Assembly (NCBI GenBank): GCA_020091685.1
Contig: CM034599.1
Coordinates: forward strand, 32,031,920 to 32,095,919
Reading direction: 5' to 3'
DNA from: Lutjanus erythropterus
Lineage: Eukaryota; Chordata; Actinopteri; Lutjaniformes; Lutjanidae
DNA: 64,000 nt
Positions 11,339-23,528 of the stretch are shown here, piece after piece. Made by a program: the position numbers and the translations under genes. The notes under the pieces are model-generated. The model did not search any database, was not told where the DNA came from, and saw only the letters and a program-made list of their open reading frames with translations. Each line of letters begins with the position of its first letter. Within the stretch, counting starts at the first letter, position 1.

Positions 11339-12237
11339 CACTCACCGGCCATTTTATTAGGTACACCTTGCTAGTACCAGGTTGGACCCTTCAGAACCGT
11401 CTTAACTCTTTGTGGCGCAGATTCAACAAAGTGCTGGAAACATTCCAGAGATTTTGGTCCATATTGACATGATAGCATCATGCAGTCGCTGCAGATTTGT
11501 CGGCTGCACATCCATGATGTGAATCTCCTGTTCCACCACATCCCAAAGGTGCTCTATTGGATTAAGATCTTGTGACTGCCAAGGTCATTGGAGTATAGTG
11601 AACTCATTGTCGTGTTCAAGAAACCAGTTTGAGAAGATTTGAGCTTTGTGACACGGTGCATCATCCTGCTAGAAGTAGCCATCAGAAGATGAGTGCACTG
11701 TGGTCATAAAGGGATGGACATGGTCAGCAACAATGCTCAGGTAGGCTGTGGCATTTAAAAGATGCTCAGTTGGTACTAAGGGGATCAAAGTGTTTCAAGA
11801 AAATATCCCATCCACTATTACACCACCACCTGCCTGAACCGTTGATACGAGGCAGGATGGATCTATGCTTCCATGTTGTTTATACCAAATTGTGACCCTA
11901 CCATCCGAATGTAGCAGCAGAAATCGAGACTCATCAGACCAGGCAACGTTTTTCCAGTCTTCAGTTGTCTGGTTTTGGTGAGCCCGGGCAAACTGTAGCC
12001 TCAGTTTCCTGTTCTTAGCTGACTGGAGTGGCACCCAGTGTAGTCTTCTGCTGCTGTAGCCCATCTGCATCAAGGTTCGACGTGTGTTCAGTGACGTCCG
12101 GTACCAACAACCACGCCTTCTCCAATCCTAAATTTACATTCCTAAATGCACTGATTTGCTGCGATGTGATTGGCTGATTATATATTTGCATTAACGTGCA
12201 GTTGAACAGATGTAACTAATAAAGTGGCCAGTGACTG
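11339..12237 (-). mobile_element. Tc1-like transposon with decayed DDE transposase
   Basis: Terminal inverted repeats are CACTCACCGGCCATTTTATT on the left and, inverted, CAGTCACTGGCCACTTTATT on the right. They are bordered by TA dinucleotides at 11337-11338 and 12238-12239, the Tc1/mariner target duplication. The minus strand encodes transposase pieces. 12073-11795 reads through QFARAHQNQTTEDW and WSDESRF (first catalytic Asp) to DPSCLVSTVQAGGG. About 11680-11430 reads QDDAPCHKAQ (second Asp) and then QDLNPIEHLWDVVEQEI (final Glu). The pieces are separated by stop codons (one just before the SQDLNPIE stretch). The N-terminal helix-turn-helix half is missing, so at 899 bp it is shorter than a full Tc1 element. 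It is inactive. Confidence 0.9.
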
Positions 12238-12269
12238 TAGGTGTTTTGTAGTGGTTGCAGATCATGTTT

Positions 12270-12560
12270 ATTTGCAGTCGGGCTGCAACCTGCAACTGTT
12301 TTCTCTATCACTCCCTCAATCCGTTGATTATTTTCTGCATTATGCAGAATGCAAAAGTTTTTGGTCCATAAAATGTCAGACAATGGTGGAAAATGCTGTT
12401 CAGTGTTTTCCAAAGCCCATGGTGATGTCCTCAAATGTCTTGTTTGGTCCACCACCTGGACATATTCCGTTTACTATCATAGTGGAATCAAAAGACAGAA
12501 AATATTCACAGCTGAAATCAGAGGATTTTGACTTAGTGATTATATGCTTGTATGTGCTCA
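12270..12560 (+). repeat. interspersed teleost repeat (GGGCTGCAAC...AAAATGTCAGA family)
   Basis: Text runs GGGCTGCAACCTGCAACTG, TTGATTATTTTCTGCATTA, GGTCCATAAAATGTCAGAC, AAAGCCCATGGTGATGTCC and CAAATGTCTTGTTTGGTCC. I remember this order from a very common fish dispersed repeat that produces spurious open frames, as at 12224-12607. Its superfamily is not evident here. It lies directly beside the Tc1-like element. Confidence 0.6.
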
Positions 12561-12648
12561 CTCTGAAGGCCAGTTTCGCCAGACATGATGGAGTAAAAGC
12601 TTGTTAAATGATATACTCCTGAGTCTGGCCGTCTCCTCTCTATACATG

Positions 12649-12860
12649 AATACCGTATGTCTGCTCAGTTGTATGACTATGCTAATCCTATAAGTGAGAT
12701 ATCCCTCGTGGCAAAGAGAGTCTGTTGGCAATCAGCGTGTGAATTCAGTGATGGCCAGCAAAGAGACTCTACAGCTTCCTCAGTATTAGCGCTCCAGTGT
12801 TGGGTTATATTGTAGTAATGTGGTGGTGTATCTGTGGCTGTCAAAAGCTAATGTAGTCGG
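12649..12860 (+). repeat. interspersed repeat, copy b (paired with 10541-10762)
   Basis: Direct counterpart of the copy at 10541-10762, about 2.1 kb away. The Tc1-like element lies between them. Confidence 0.65.
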
Positions 12861-14640
12861 AGCACACAGATAGCAGTTGATGGGATTTTCCAATGTTTTG
12901 ATGTGCAGCAGACATTTTGCACAAGAAATATAAGATTTGTTATTGCCAGGGGTCTACCCGACACCCACCCGCTAACATTCAGAGGCAAACACAGTGTGAA
13001 CATGCAGAAGTTATTTGGTTTCTGTCGCCTCCATTATAAGTTCCAATTCCAGCATATAAAATGAAGTCATTTCTCTGCCGTCACTGGCAGACTGCCCAAA
13101 GCCACTGACGGTTTTCTGTCCTTTTGTGCCACGGAGCTCTGACAAGTGACAGGTGATCTATGGCTGCTTGAAGGCTGGGATCTAAATCTGAAACGAGCTT
13201 AGCTGCGGCTCGCGAAATGAGAATTGATAATCGAATGATGCTGAATGAGGGGGCCTGTCAGTACATTGTAAGGGAGCTGACGGATTTAGTTAAGGGAGAA
13301 GGAAGGCATGGCGGATGAATTTTGGCAGGATAAAGAATTGCTCAGCGCAGGGAGAGAAGCTGATCCCCCTACAGCTATTTCTGATTTTCTTTGAGTGTTT
13401 ACATGCTGGAAGTGTTTCTAGACGGATAACTGAAGGGGTCCTGAGCTTATTATGATCAGGTCTTTATAAAACACAACAGCATGGGTTAATTGTTTGTTAA
13501 ACTAACCTCCAGGCCTTTAAGTGGAGTGTAGAATGACAGTGATGATGAGAGAAAGAGACACAGACAAACAGAGGAGAGATTTTATGTATCCAAGGTCATG
13601 ATCCAGGGTCAAACACATAATGTTTTATGTAAATGGTGTTTTAGCCCACTATGACAGAGACCTTTAATAATACATCGCTGTGCTTTCTTCCAGTGATGCA
13701 CTAGGAGTGTTAATCTCAGTTTACTGTTCTGAATATGATTGATAAATACAGTTTAGTAGGAAGGCAAGGGAGGCCATGTGAGAGCCTGTCTATGTGAAGA
13801 AGAAAACATATTCTCATTTGTATGCAAACTCCTGATGCCATAACTTAATTGCACTTACAAATAATCATCAAATATAAATTGAATTAGCTTTTGGTATGGT
13901 TAAACTAGGAGTTAATAATTGTTTCACAATCAGACAGTGTTAATTTACTCTATGACCAGAAGTGGAAGTGGATAAAAACTACGCAATATGTCAGACAGAT
14001 AACTGGACAAATATATTTTCTAAATTACTGTTTGAATGCAGTTGCGTACAACAGCCTGCATGCATCTGTGGATTCTCCTGACAGGTAAAACACTGTCATC
14101 CGCCACCCCAAAATACCTCCTCTTCAAAAGTTAAGCTGCTTTTCTGTTCTAATAAGCAGCATGCTGCATTTCAGTAACATCACATCTCTGCCAGTAAGGT
14201 TATCTAAGATTACCAGAAATGATTTGTGGAGCAACAGGTAAACAGCTTGGAAAAAACACAAAACATCCAGGGTTGCAAACAGACATATAGCCACTTGAAA
14301 CTCCACAATAGCCTTATAATTATGTAATATAGGTTCTTAAGCACACATTAGTAAGCATCTAAAAAGTAGTAGGAATCTGTTTTGATCTAATTCAAAATAT
14401 TGCCATATTGGTTGTGATTATGTTTGGACATTTATCATGAAAATAATGCAATTCATTCTACAAACCAATCTTAGAAAACAGTCCATGTCAGCTGTCCCAC
14501 GCAAAACAAGTGCAACAAAACATCTGTGCTCCTGCTGAATCTGCCTCTCCGAGTTTTAGACAAAATCCACAACAGGTAACTGAAGCATCGCTCCAGACTC
14601 CTTTGACAAAAACAGTCATTTTACCTCGCACAAATTGAGA
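12861..14640. other. no supported gene
   Basis: Repeat-poor sequence with no frame above 60 codons. 13030-13400 has balanced composition with AATTGATAATCGAATGATG-type homeodomain words and could be regulatory. Confidence 0.4.
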
Positions 14641-14990
14641 TCAGTTTAAGGTTATGCTTTATTTAGAATATTTTCACTAGTTTACTTCGCCATCAGATGG
14701 CCTTTTTCATCGGCAAAGTGAAGCCACCAAGACTCCCTTGAAAGAGTTGCTGGTCCACAGCTGCCTTGATCTACAGCAAGTAACTTCAGTATGGATCCAA
14801 AGAAACGTGTTAAAATACAGAAGTCACACAATTACTCAAATAAAACAAACCAATCAAGGCAGCCCTAGTTCAGCAACTCCCCTATTCTGTGAACTTAATT
14901 TGCTGTTTTTGTCCAACAAGTCTGGTGACTTTGAAGGCTTCATTTCCCCATCAGAAAAGGCTTGCTTTGTAGATGGATACACTCAACTTT
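14641..14990. repeat. composite repeat family, diverged copy A
   Basis: Contains ATTTAGAATATTTTCACTA, CAGAAGTCACACAATTACTC, AAACAAACCAATCAAGGCAG and TTCAGCAACTCCC, in the order found at 34190-34470 and 53470-53530. It is the most diverged of the copies. The open frame at 14738-14992 is explained by this repeat. Confidence 0.5.
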
Positions 14991-16870
14991 GACAGCATAT
15001 ATGCATTTATACTATTTAAAGCCTAACTTTCAGAGGCTTTGAGCGATAAGCTAATGTTACGGTTTGAAGGGATGAGGATGTTAATGTTATTGTTTTGGTT
15101 CATAAGCTTTTGAATGGAGTGCAGGATTGTCTCAAGCTGAACTCAGACAGTGAAAAGTATTTTTACAGCATCTGAAAAATGGACTAGAATGTATAACAAT
15201 AATCCAATGACTAAAATGTGACTAAGCATAATGTCATTTTCTAATTTTCATCGAGCGACTAAAAATAAATCAGTCAGTTCCCAAAATTAACAGTATATTC
15301 AGATCACTATTATTTAATTTGTCATAATAATGGATGCTTGTCTCATGATGTCTTCCCCTTATTTTTATTCACTGCTGGTCGTAATGCTCATGAGCCTGGT
15401 TGACGACACCCACAACTGTCTCATGTTGCATTACAACACTCGGAAGACACTCATGACTCATGACACACTGTGGATGTTATGACTTCCAAGGTGATGTGAT
15501 ATGACAGCTCGTAGTGCTACAGATATTTTTGCTTTTCTTGGACGGCGTCTCGCAGTGCCTTTTAGTGTCATACTAGCTCCACTGTAGAAAGTTCTGCAGC
15601 GGCCAGGGAATTAATTGGAAGCCGTGCGCTCAGCTCGGTGAAATCGCATGTGTGGCTCGTAAAATCTCTCAAACTCCACAGTTGAGAATGGAAACTCTGT
15701 TGAAATATTGTTCATGATAGTTGTGGGAGGTTTTCTCCCAAGTCTGTCAGAGTACTGACCTCTCAATATCAGTTTACTGGTTCCCAAACCTTTTTTTGGC
15801 AGGGATCCCCTCATTGAGGTCAGAAAATTCCCCATGAAAACTGTTTATACTGTATTTGAAAGTTTACGGTGGTTTACAGGATAATAATGCAGTGCTTCAC
15901 TTCTCAGCAGAGCAGAAATCATAGTCCCTCTTTTAGCTGTTTTAAAGACTTCTCATGCAGAGTCAGGCTGTGTAGTGTTGTAGTCTGTGCAGTCTAAACG
16001 CTGTTGGAAGTACTTACAGTCAAATATAATTAAATTTATCATGTTTATTATGTGCTTTTATAGGATTTACATCTTTAAATGAACCTAGTTTCATTTGGTG
16101 ATATATTGCTTAAATTTTTGCTTATTTACTTTTAGTGCAAGGAAGTATAATGAAACTATAGCTATCATGTATCTTTTAATACTCCAAAATAAAAGAAAAC
16201 CATTTTCAGACATATACATGGAAGCAGTTTAAGTTTTAAGCTGAGCACTTAGCAAGGCAGTGGTTGACTGACATTTCAGAGCCAGCATTGTTAGGATATG
16301 TGCGGTCGCCCTCTGTGGTGTGTTACCAAATGCACCACTTCAAAGCCAAGGTGTTATTAGAGGTAGATTGTTTGTAAAAGCGTCGTGCAAAGTTGGTCCC
16401 TCCTCCCTGGCTCGACTAAAGAGAGAGAGGTAGGAGACATAGACTGTGAATTGAGAGAGGAAGCGAGAAACAAAGCAGTGAATCAGAGAGATGAAACATT
16501 ATTTTCTGATTGCTGGATTTTGTGTGAAAACAGCTGAAGTGATCTTCTGTCTGCTCTGACTGTGTATGTATGTGTGTGTATCTCTCTGCAGCTCTCACAG
16601 ACAGAGAGAAGCACAGAGAGATGGAGGATGTGATTTTTTTTTTAGGAAAATCCTGCTATTATCCTGTTATGTCTTAAGTTTATAAATTACTTTTAAAGTC
16701 AAGGTAGGTAGCAAGGCTAACTAGCCTCCATTCAGAGAGTGAAGTTAATTATAGTAAGTTAGCTTTCTAATGTCTCAGTCCTCAGTTATTAGTCCTGTCC
16801 AGTGCTGTGTTCGACTTGCATTTTACAAAGGAGAGGTTTCTCCATTAGCTATCTGCCCTTTATGGGTCCT
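14991..16870. other. no supported gene; small repeat fragment
   Basis: 15776-15830 (TGGTTCCCAAACCTTTTTTT) resembles a fish repeat terminus, also seen as GTTTCCCAACCTTTG at about 61569. Otherwise no gene or clear structure; AT-rich, with an AG-rich patch at 16420-16480. Confidence 0.4.
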
Positions 16871-16871
16871 G

Positions 16872-17350
16872 CTATGGCTGGATGATATACAGATATTACG
16901 TCGATATCGTGATATGAGAATAGATATTGTCTTGGATTTTCTGTAAATTCTTAATATGACATGTGTCGTCTTCTCCTGGTTTTAAAGGCTGAATTACAGT
17001 AAAATGATGTGATTTATTGAACCAACCAGGTTCTAGCTGTTCTTTGATTTGTCTTTTTTTACCCACTAAGTCATAATCACATCACTGATGATTATTTATA
17101 AAAAAAATATTGTGCACCTGTGTGCCCCATGTACTGAGAGTCCTCTGCAGTGGCTGTTGGTTCAACTCCTACTCACAGCCCTTTGCTGTGTGTCATTACC
17201 TCACTCTGTCTCCCCATTTCCTGTTATATCTTCAGCTGTCCTATCCATTAAAGGCATAAAAAAGCCCCAAAACATATATTTTTTTTAAAAATTGTGAAAG
17301 CACTAATAGCCATCCATACAGTATTGCTGCAATATCTATAAAAATCAATG
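16872..17350 (+). repeat. hAT-like MITE copy (GGCTGG...CGATATCGTGATA family)
   Basis: The left end reads GGCTGGATGATATACAGATA and ACGTCGATATCGTGATATG. The interior has TTTAAAGGCTGAATTACAG, CAGGTTCTAGCTGTTC and ATGATTATTTATAAAAA. The right side has GAAAGCACTAATAG and TTGCTGCAATATCTA, the decayed inverse of the left end. I remember this order from a common fish non-autonomous element. Target duplications are not recognisable. Confidence 0.6.
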
Positions 17351-17411
17351 AACATGCACTATTTGACAGTGTATGGTATGTTATGATGTTTATTGGGATC
17401 TATATTATATA

Positions 17412-17850
17412 ACAACTAATAATAATAATAACTTTATTTATACAGCAACTTTGAGAACTGAGTTTACAAAGTGTTTTGACAGACAAGGCAAAAGAGCAGG
17501 ATAGCCCAGAGGCAAAATAACAACAGAGTGCCAACACAATAAGGGCAGACAGGAGCACTAAAATAAAGCTAAATAAGACCAACACACAAGCAAAAGGCAC
17601 TGAAACATAGTAAGACAATACAAAACTGTAAAATAGATAAGAACAGGAAAACCAGAAAAACATGAAAATAAGAATAAGTAAAGTAGAGGGAGGAGATTTC
17701 AGAAACATTACATGATGTTGTCTAGACAATATAAATAAATAAATGGAGGAAATAAGATGCAATGTTAATATAATTAAGTTCAAATAAAATAATAAAATTA
17801 TATAAATTAAAATTAAATTGTGAAATAAGGCCAAAGTATCAAGATGTCAT
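17412..17850. repeat. interspersed repeat (AATAACTTTATTTATACAGC family)
   Basis: Begins with an AAT run, then AACTTTATTTATACAGCA, ACTGAGTTTACAAAGTG and GACAAGGCAAAAG. This resembles the widely dispersed fish repeat that starts at AATAACTTTATTTATATAGC. It is followed by an A-rich, ATAAA-rich tail to about 17825. The 144-codon minus-strand frame here is a low-complexity product of this repeat. Confidence 0.5.
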
Positions 17851-18887
17851 TTATAAGCCATGTTGCCTGTCCCTGGGTCTAGCTGTGCTGATGGCAGCTC
17901 TCAGCACTCTTACACAGACTAACTACACAGTAGAGTAATAAGATAAAAACCTTTCCCATATATAAACTGTATAAAATTATTTCTAAGCAAAAATTAACTT
18001 TGAAATGAGTTGAAGATGTGTAAGCTACCAAAACCTCAGTGATGAAAAAGAAGAACATGACATTGTAATCATACTGCTCAGTGAGCCCTTTCAAGCAGAG
18101 CTGTAGGGTAAACTCTCTGTAGTATTATCACTTGTTTTATTGCTGCTTGTGAAAGTGTTATGAGTATGCAGTGTGTATTCTAAACATAACACATATTACA
18201 GCTACTTAAATTGAAACAATTGCAAGTGATTGTAGCACTTTGATGCAGTAATTCACATGAAAGCAGTAATTGTGCAAAACCTTTTCCAGGATAGATAAGA
18301 GTAAAATGATAAAGGAAGTCTTTATTAATGCCTGTAAAGTGAGGCCATAGATTCATATTACAGATATAATCTTCATATGAAGTGTTACCCGAGATAGTTA
18401 TAATGTTCGCAGCAGTGATGTTCAGTGCAGTTCGGTGTCATTATCTTCCCCCATCATTCCCCTTCCCTGAAGTACCTGCCCTTATCAGACGGCTGGATAC
18501 GGTCCCGTCCTCCTCTGCAGTGTCGTTAACAGCACCCCTGTGAGCTCCCGATCAATCCACCGGGGCTAGGAGGCTATCCATGCTAATGGCTAATGAAAGG
18601 TGTAATTACAGCAGGTCAGCGGAGGCATCCAGACACCGGAGAGAGACAGTGACGAGTTCATTTAGATCATTAGAGCTGAAAAGTGTGTGCCTCGTTACAC
18701 TGCAAGTCACCCGCATTATCCTGATGATCTTCCTTTGTTTCGATTAGACTGAGTGGGTGGCATTTGATGGTGCAGCAGATTGTAGAATTATGAGTGGATA
18801 AAGGTGAGTTGATTTAATTAAAGTGAGTCTACAGTGGAAGAGAAATGAAAAGAGCAGAATTGGAAGAGATTTAGGAGTCACAATAGA

Positions 18888-18905
18888 TTTTTTTTTTTTT
18901 TTTTT
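18888..18905. repeat. T18 homopolymer
   Basis: Uninterrupted T run; no adjacent retroelement body is recognisable. Confidence 0.9.
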
Positions 18906-21900
18906 ATCTACAATACTATGATTTCACCTTTTTTGCGACAGCTTGAAAAAGACCATTTATCTATAATTAATAATTTTTTCAGTGCTGGTCCCTTGATACA
19001 TGTGGTGCGTGACATTCAAGCTTTTGTGTAATTGCTCATATTTGTCTCTTCACACAATGTCTCCAACAAGGGGTTGCACTTTCCAGCAATTTCAAACGGT
19101 GCTAATAGCAGGAACACCGTGCCTCTGAGGGCCCCTGGAAATAGACCTGCAGCTGTATTTTTAGATGGCTATTAATACCTCCAGCTAATTCATTTCAGCT
19201 CTCCAGGCACCTAGCATGGCCTCTCAATTATGGATGAGGGGAAAGTCATTGGATTCTCAGCGCTGAGAGGAAGCTGACGGTGGTGACAGGACGCTCTCTG
19301 CAGACACATGACAAACAGGCAGACAGCTGAAGGACAGGCAAGAGGATGAGAGGAGATCTGTGGCGCAATAACAGAGACTGAACTATGTTCAGATAATAAT
19401 TATTTACCGAATAGCAAAGTAAACTGTCTCATTTAAGCAGATTTCTTTTTAAAATTCAAGAGTATGCAGCTATGTATAGATGATACAAGGACAGCAGGAG
19501 AGACAGTGTAAGACATCAGGGGGGTCACTGCTTCATCTAAAGGAGAATATAAACAATACTGTGACCACTGTACAATCACAAAGTTCAAAAAAATAATATT
19601 TAATAGAGCTTGACTTATACTGGACTTTGAGGGCTGATACAATACTGACTGTGGGGATTAAAAAAAATATTTGCCAATATTGATTTATCGACCAATGTTG
19701 TTTTTCCATCCAAACTGACATGAAGGCAATGAAACAGTCAAATTTCTCTGGTATTGTCAATCATTATAAAATAACTATAAATAAAAGGGGAAAAAAGATC
19801 AAATATACATAAAATGCTGCCTATAAAACTACAAACATAAAAAAGCATCTGTATTATTTATATATTCATTAGTGGAGGACCACTGAGCTTATATACCTAT
19901 GTTAAGGCAATGAGAAAAGATCGGTGTAGGCAATAAAATTCCTGTTTGATGTTTTACAGTGTGGTGTCAGGTTCATGTACACAGTGAAGGCATATTACTT
20001 TAAGTCTAAAATAAGACCAGAGACCAGAGTTTGCTACATTTGTAGGATGAAGAACCATAAAGCTGTAAAAAAAAACATGTCAGGCATGATGTTAACAGCA
20101 CAGCTACAACTAATAAAATTGATAATGGGTGTGGTAGATTTCCAGTAGGTGTAGGAGTGATTAAGGATTAACAATAGCAATTCGTATTGCATGATGGCAC
20201 TGACATAGGGGACCCATATAAGGTTTAGGCCAGCCCTGTGAACAGGGTAACAGCCAACAGCTCATTTTGTTTGGCTAACTCAGAAAATAAATGTTGATAC
20301 AGCTGATAAAATCTAAAAGTGCGAAGCCTGCTAGCAGTATTGATTCTGCCCTGAATTTTATGGGGCACTATTGGGGACAGGGAGGTTGCAGTGCCTGTGA
20401 ATTTTACTTTTGACTTGGTCATTGTTGCAGCAGTGCACTCTGGCTCAAACCATGACACTATATATATCTTTTTGCACTTTCTTAAGTAGTCTACAGTGAC
20501 CTGCAGACATGACAGCAGTCAGGTTGTAACTCTAGATTGAAGCGCACTGTGAGACTAAAGGGCATTTGTCTCGTGCACCGTGACGAGCTGCAGGGTGTCA
20601 TTATACATATATACATATCACAATATCATATATACAGTTATAGACAATTGTATTACACATGCCAGATTCTTTTTTCTGATATCATATAACAACAAAGCAT
20701 GTAGCTTGTTGCATTTTGGCTGCTTTTGATGAATGTTTAAGCCTCCAGACTTCACGGAGCAGTTTTATGTTTCTTTTCTGTAACTTCAAGCCAAATCCGA
20801 CGGGGGTTATATTTACTCTGCGTTCACTTTCATCTCCTCCGCTTTATGAGGAATACAAAGACGAAAGAGTACGGAACGCTAACTGCAGAACAACGCTGCC
20901 TCTCTCCCTCCTGGGAAAAAGTCGGCCACAGACGAACCGTGTTACATTTTTCAGAAAGACTAAATCCCTGTGAACAGTTTCTCAGCTGGGCTCCTCCTGG
21001 TTCGCCACCAACATATTCATTACTCTTGTGAGCGACAAGGGGAGCATGCGGGTAAATTGGGTTTAGCTCCTGACCTTTGGGGTTTGATTAATGGGCCCTC
21101 TGTTCTGCAGCTCTATAGCAGCGGCCCAGGGAGCCGCTGGGTGCTGAAGGGGTGAAGTGACAGGCGAAGAAACCCGGCACAAACCCATACATCCTCCATC
21201 CACTTATTCATCTCGAACTGAAAGGGCCGGACCTAGTCAAGGGCTACCGACCTGATCTGAAGGATTGCCTCTGCCTTTAGAATTCATCAAACCGGCCAAC
21301 AAGGCTTTGGTAGTATTTTTATACACCTATCTCAGCTTGTAATCTATGACAACATGTTTCAGAGTGATTATTTCCCTGCACGCTTCAGTTTTTTTCTGAG
21401 TGACAAATTGACTAGCAGACTACAAGGGCAGTTCACGCGTTTGATGGACTAACAGGTTATTTTTACATCACATATTGTGGGCTTGATTACCATTGAATAT
21501 ACATTGTTTATGGCGTTGTTTTATTTTTTCTGTCAGTGTTCAGGGACATGCACACATCAGGGTTTGACTGGCGCAAAAATGTGATTAGCCGCGGTCCAAT
21601 TTTCAAATCGAATTCACCTGACAGCATAAAACAGAAAAAGGCAGCAGGCCTCCTTAAATAACCCTGCTTGGCTTCAAATTGTATCTGCCACACATGAGGA
21701 ATCAGAGACCAAGAGCCAGATAATCAGGTTTGCTTCCTCTGCCATCCTATTATGACAAATTAAAGAGGTCTGGAAGCCACATTTTTCCGAGCAGCGGGTT
21801 CTTAGCTTGTCATTAGCTAACAGACTGACAAATTGATTAGTATTGATCGCAGCCAAAGCCTTGCAGCAGTCTGCCTTGTCTGTGGTATTCTACAAGGACC

Positions 21901-22179
21901 TGCAGGAAAGGTCATAACATATTCAGAGCAGACTAAAGGATTTCATGTGGCTTTGGGGCCAAGGGGGAGAATCTTAGTAAAGATGTCATGGACTATTGGC
22001 CCAAGCAGTAAATGAGAAAAAGAAGCAGTTTATCCACTAAGTACAACAAATGTACCTGAAATTCACTATTGATGCATTCATTCCCTCAGCTTATTGTATA
22101 TGTGGCCAACGATTTTGTGTTTAGGTGAAGTTTGCTGTTTTTCCCTTGAAAAGATCGAACAAATGTGAGGACAGCGGGG

Positions 22180-22194
22180 TTGTTGTTGTTGTTG
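22180..22194. repeat. (TTG)5 microsatellite
   Basis: Five perfect units. Confidence 0.85.
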
Positions 22195-22262
22195 CCACTA
22201 TTTCAGTCCCACTGTGAAGAATTCCACTGCTGACAGAATGCATCATTATCATATTTTATGAA

Positions 22263-22575
22263 TTTGATGACACTTTATTTGAAGGGGTGTGCATAAGACT
22301 GTTATTACATTGTCATAACATGACACATGTCATGTTATGTTATTTTTAATGCAAACTTGATGATATGAGATGTCTTTGTTATGACAACTTGACATTAACA
22401 AATTTAAAGAAATGTTCTAACATTACTATTATACTGTCATATGTGGTGTGTTGACACTGACTGTCATTAGAGAACATTATAAGTGTTTCATGAATATTTT
22501 CCATGGTACCCTTTTGACTTTTCATACAGATGTCATTAAATGTTATAAAGACAATTTGATGATAGAGTGGAGTAA
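22263..22575. repeat. TGTCAT-rich interspersed repeat
   Basis: Starts with ACACTTTATTTGAAGGGGTG and is densely filled with TGTCAT/ATGACA words: ATTGTCATAACATGACAC, CATGTCATGTTATG, ATGACAACTTGACATTAAC. The two-way word use makes it hairpin-prone; at 22318-22335 the arms ACATGACA and TGTCATGT flank a CA centre. I recall such elements as dispersed in fish genomes. The boundaries are approximate. Confidence 0.55.
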
Positions 22576-22924
22576 CAAGGTGATTTAGGTCTTTAGCCAC
22601 TGTCTGCTGTTTTCTGTAGCTGATGTTAGCTAGTTAGCTCGGTTAGCTGTGGAGCTAGCCACCTAGATATCTGACTCACCCCCGAGTGCCAAGAGACAAA
22701 CCCAGCAAGAAAACTACCGTGGTACTGTATTCCCTGACAACAAACTGGCCACCGCTGGTCTCTGAAGTTATGTAAGGAGGACATGGTCATGACACGCATC
22801 TCTTATGTGCACATCCCTTAAAGTGTTACAGTGAATTTTATCCACTCTTCCAGTCTCTTATTTTGGAATCATACTTGTCAAAATGAAACTATCAGGCGGT
22901 AGTTGTAGAGTGGATGGTCCAGAC

Positions 22925-23520
22925 TAGGCTTGGGTGGTGTAAAGGTATTACAGTATACCAGGGTATTAACAAATCCCAGCAGTGTGATTTTCAGTACCGT
23001 TGAAAATACAGATGCTCCTCTTTCTATTAAACTGCTGGGGAGATGCTGTATTGCAGTGTGCAGTTTGTGCCAGCAGGGGTCAGTCTTTGCGAGGCAATGC
23101 AGCTGAGCAGATAAAATGAAAATAAAAATGGCTTTCATGAGAAGAAGAAACATGACGTCTTGGGAATAAAGTTACAGGACTAATCAGTTAAAAAGAAGAA
23201 AACAGACTGGTCAGGGTAGCATTTTGTTGTGAGTGTGTAACTTAAGCGAGCATTACAGAGGAAGAGGAAGAGGGGCAGGCTGTCAGTGACTTTATATTGA
23301 CAGTTTAGGTTTGAGTTTGTTGTGAATAAAGGCTCCATCTTCTGAAGATCGAAGTGGAGCTCCGGTGTGTGCGTGCGTTGTTTCATTGCTGTGGGAATAG
23401 TGTCGCTATGACGACCAGCTCCAGCTCCAGTTTTACACAAGTTTTGCAGAAATACCACCTACCCGGTAAAATGTCAAGAGGTTATGAAGATATGAAAAAA
23501 ATGGATACCGCCCAAGCCTA
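22925..23520. mobile_element. hAT-like MITE, 596 bp, with target-site duplication
   Basis: The left end TAGGCTTGGGTGGTGTAAAG pairs with the inverted right end (TAGGCTTGGGCGGTATCC read from the minus strand at 23520). Flanks GTCCAGAC (22917-22924) and GTCCAGAG (23521-23528) match at 7 of 8 positions, which is the duplication length expected of hAT-type insertion. The interior has no transposase frame, so the element is non-autonomous. Internal features are TGACGTCT at about 23152 and a purine-rich stretch at 23255-23280. Confidence 0.85.
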
Positions 23521-23528
23521 GTCCAGAG

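Larger units (their letters stand above)
17851..22262. other. no supported gene; possible conserved blocks
   Basis: No frame with a domain. A T18 run lies at 18888-18905. 18420-18790 and 20990-21320 are repeat-free, moderately GC-rich and contain ATTA/TAAT-rich words, so they are candidate non-coding conserved elements. 19630-19710 holds a weak GGCTGATACAATACTGA motif that may be an eroded repeat. Confidence 0.35.

Noticed and set aside
17400-17834. 144-codon minus-strand frame rich in hydrophobic residues, resembling a membrane protein
   Set aside because: It is the antisense of an A-rich interspersed repeat; the Leu/Phe/Ile content follows from TTT/TTA codons.
20600-20640. ATATAC-rich run as a microsatellite or origin
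   Set aside because: Too short and imperfect to call.
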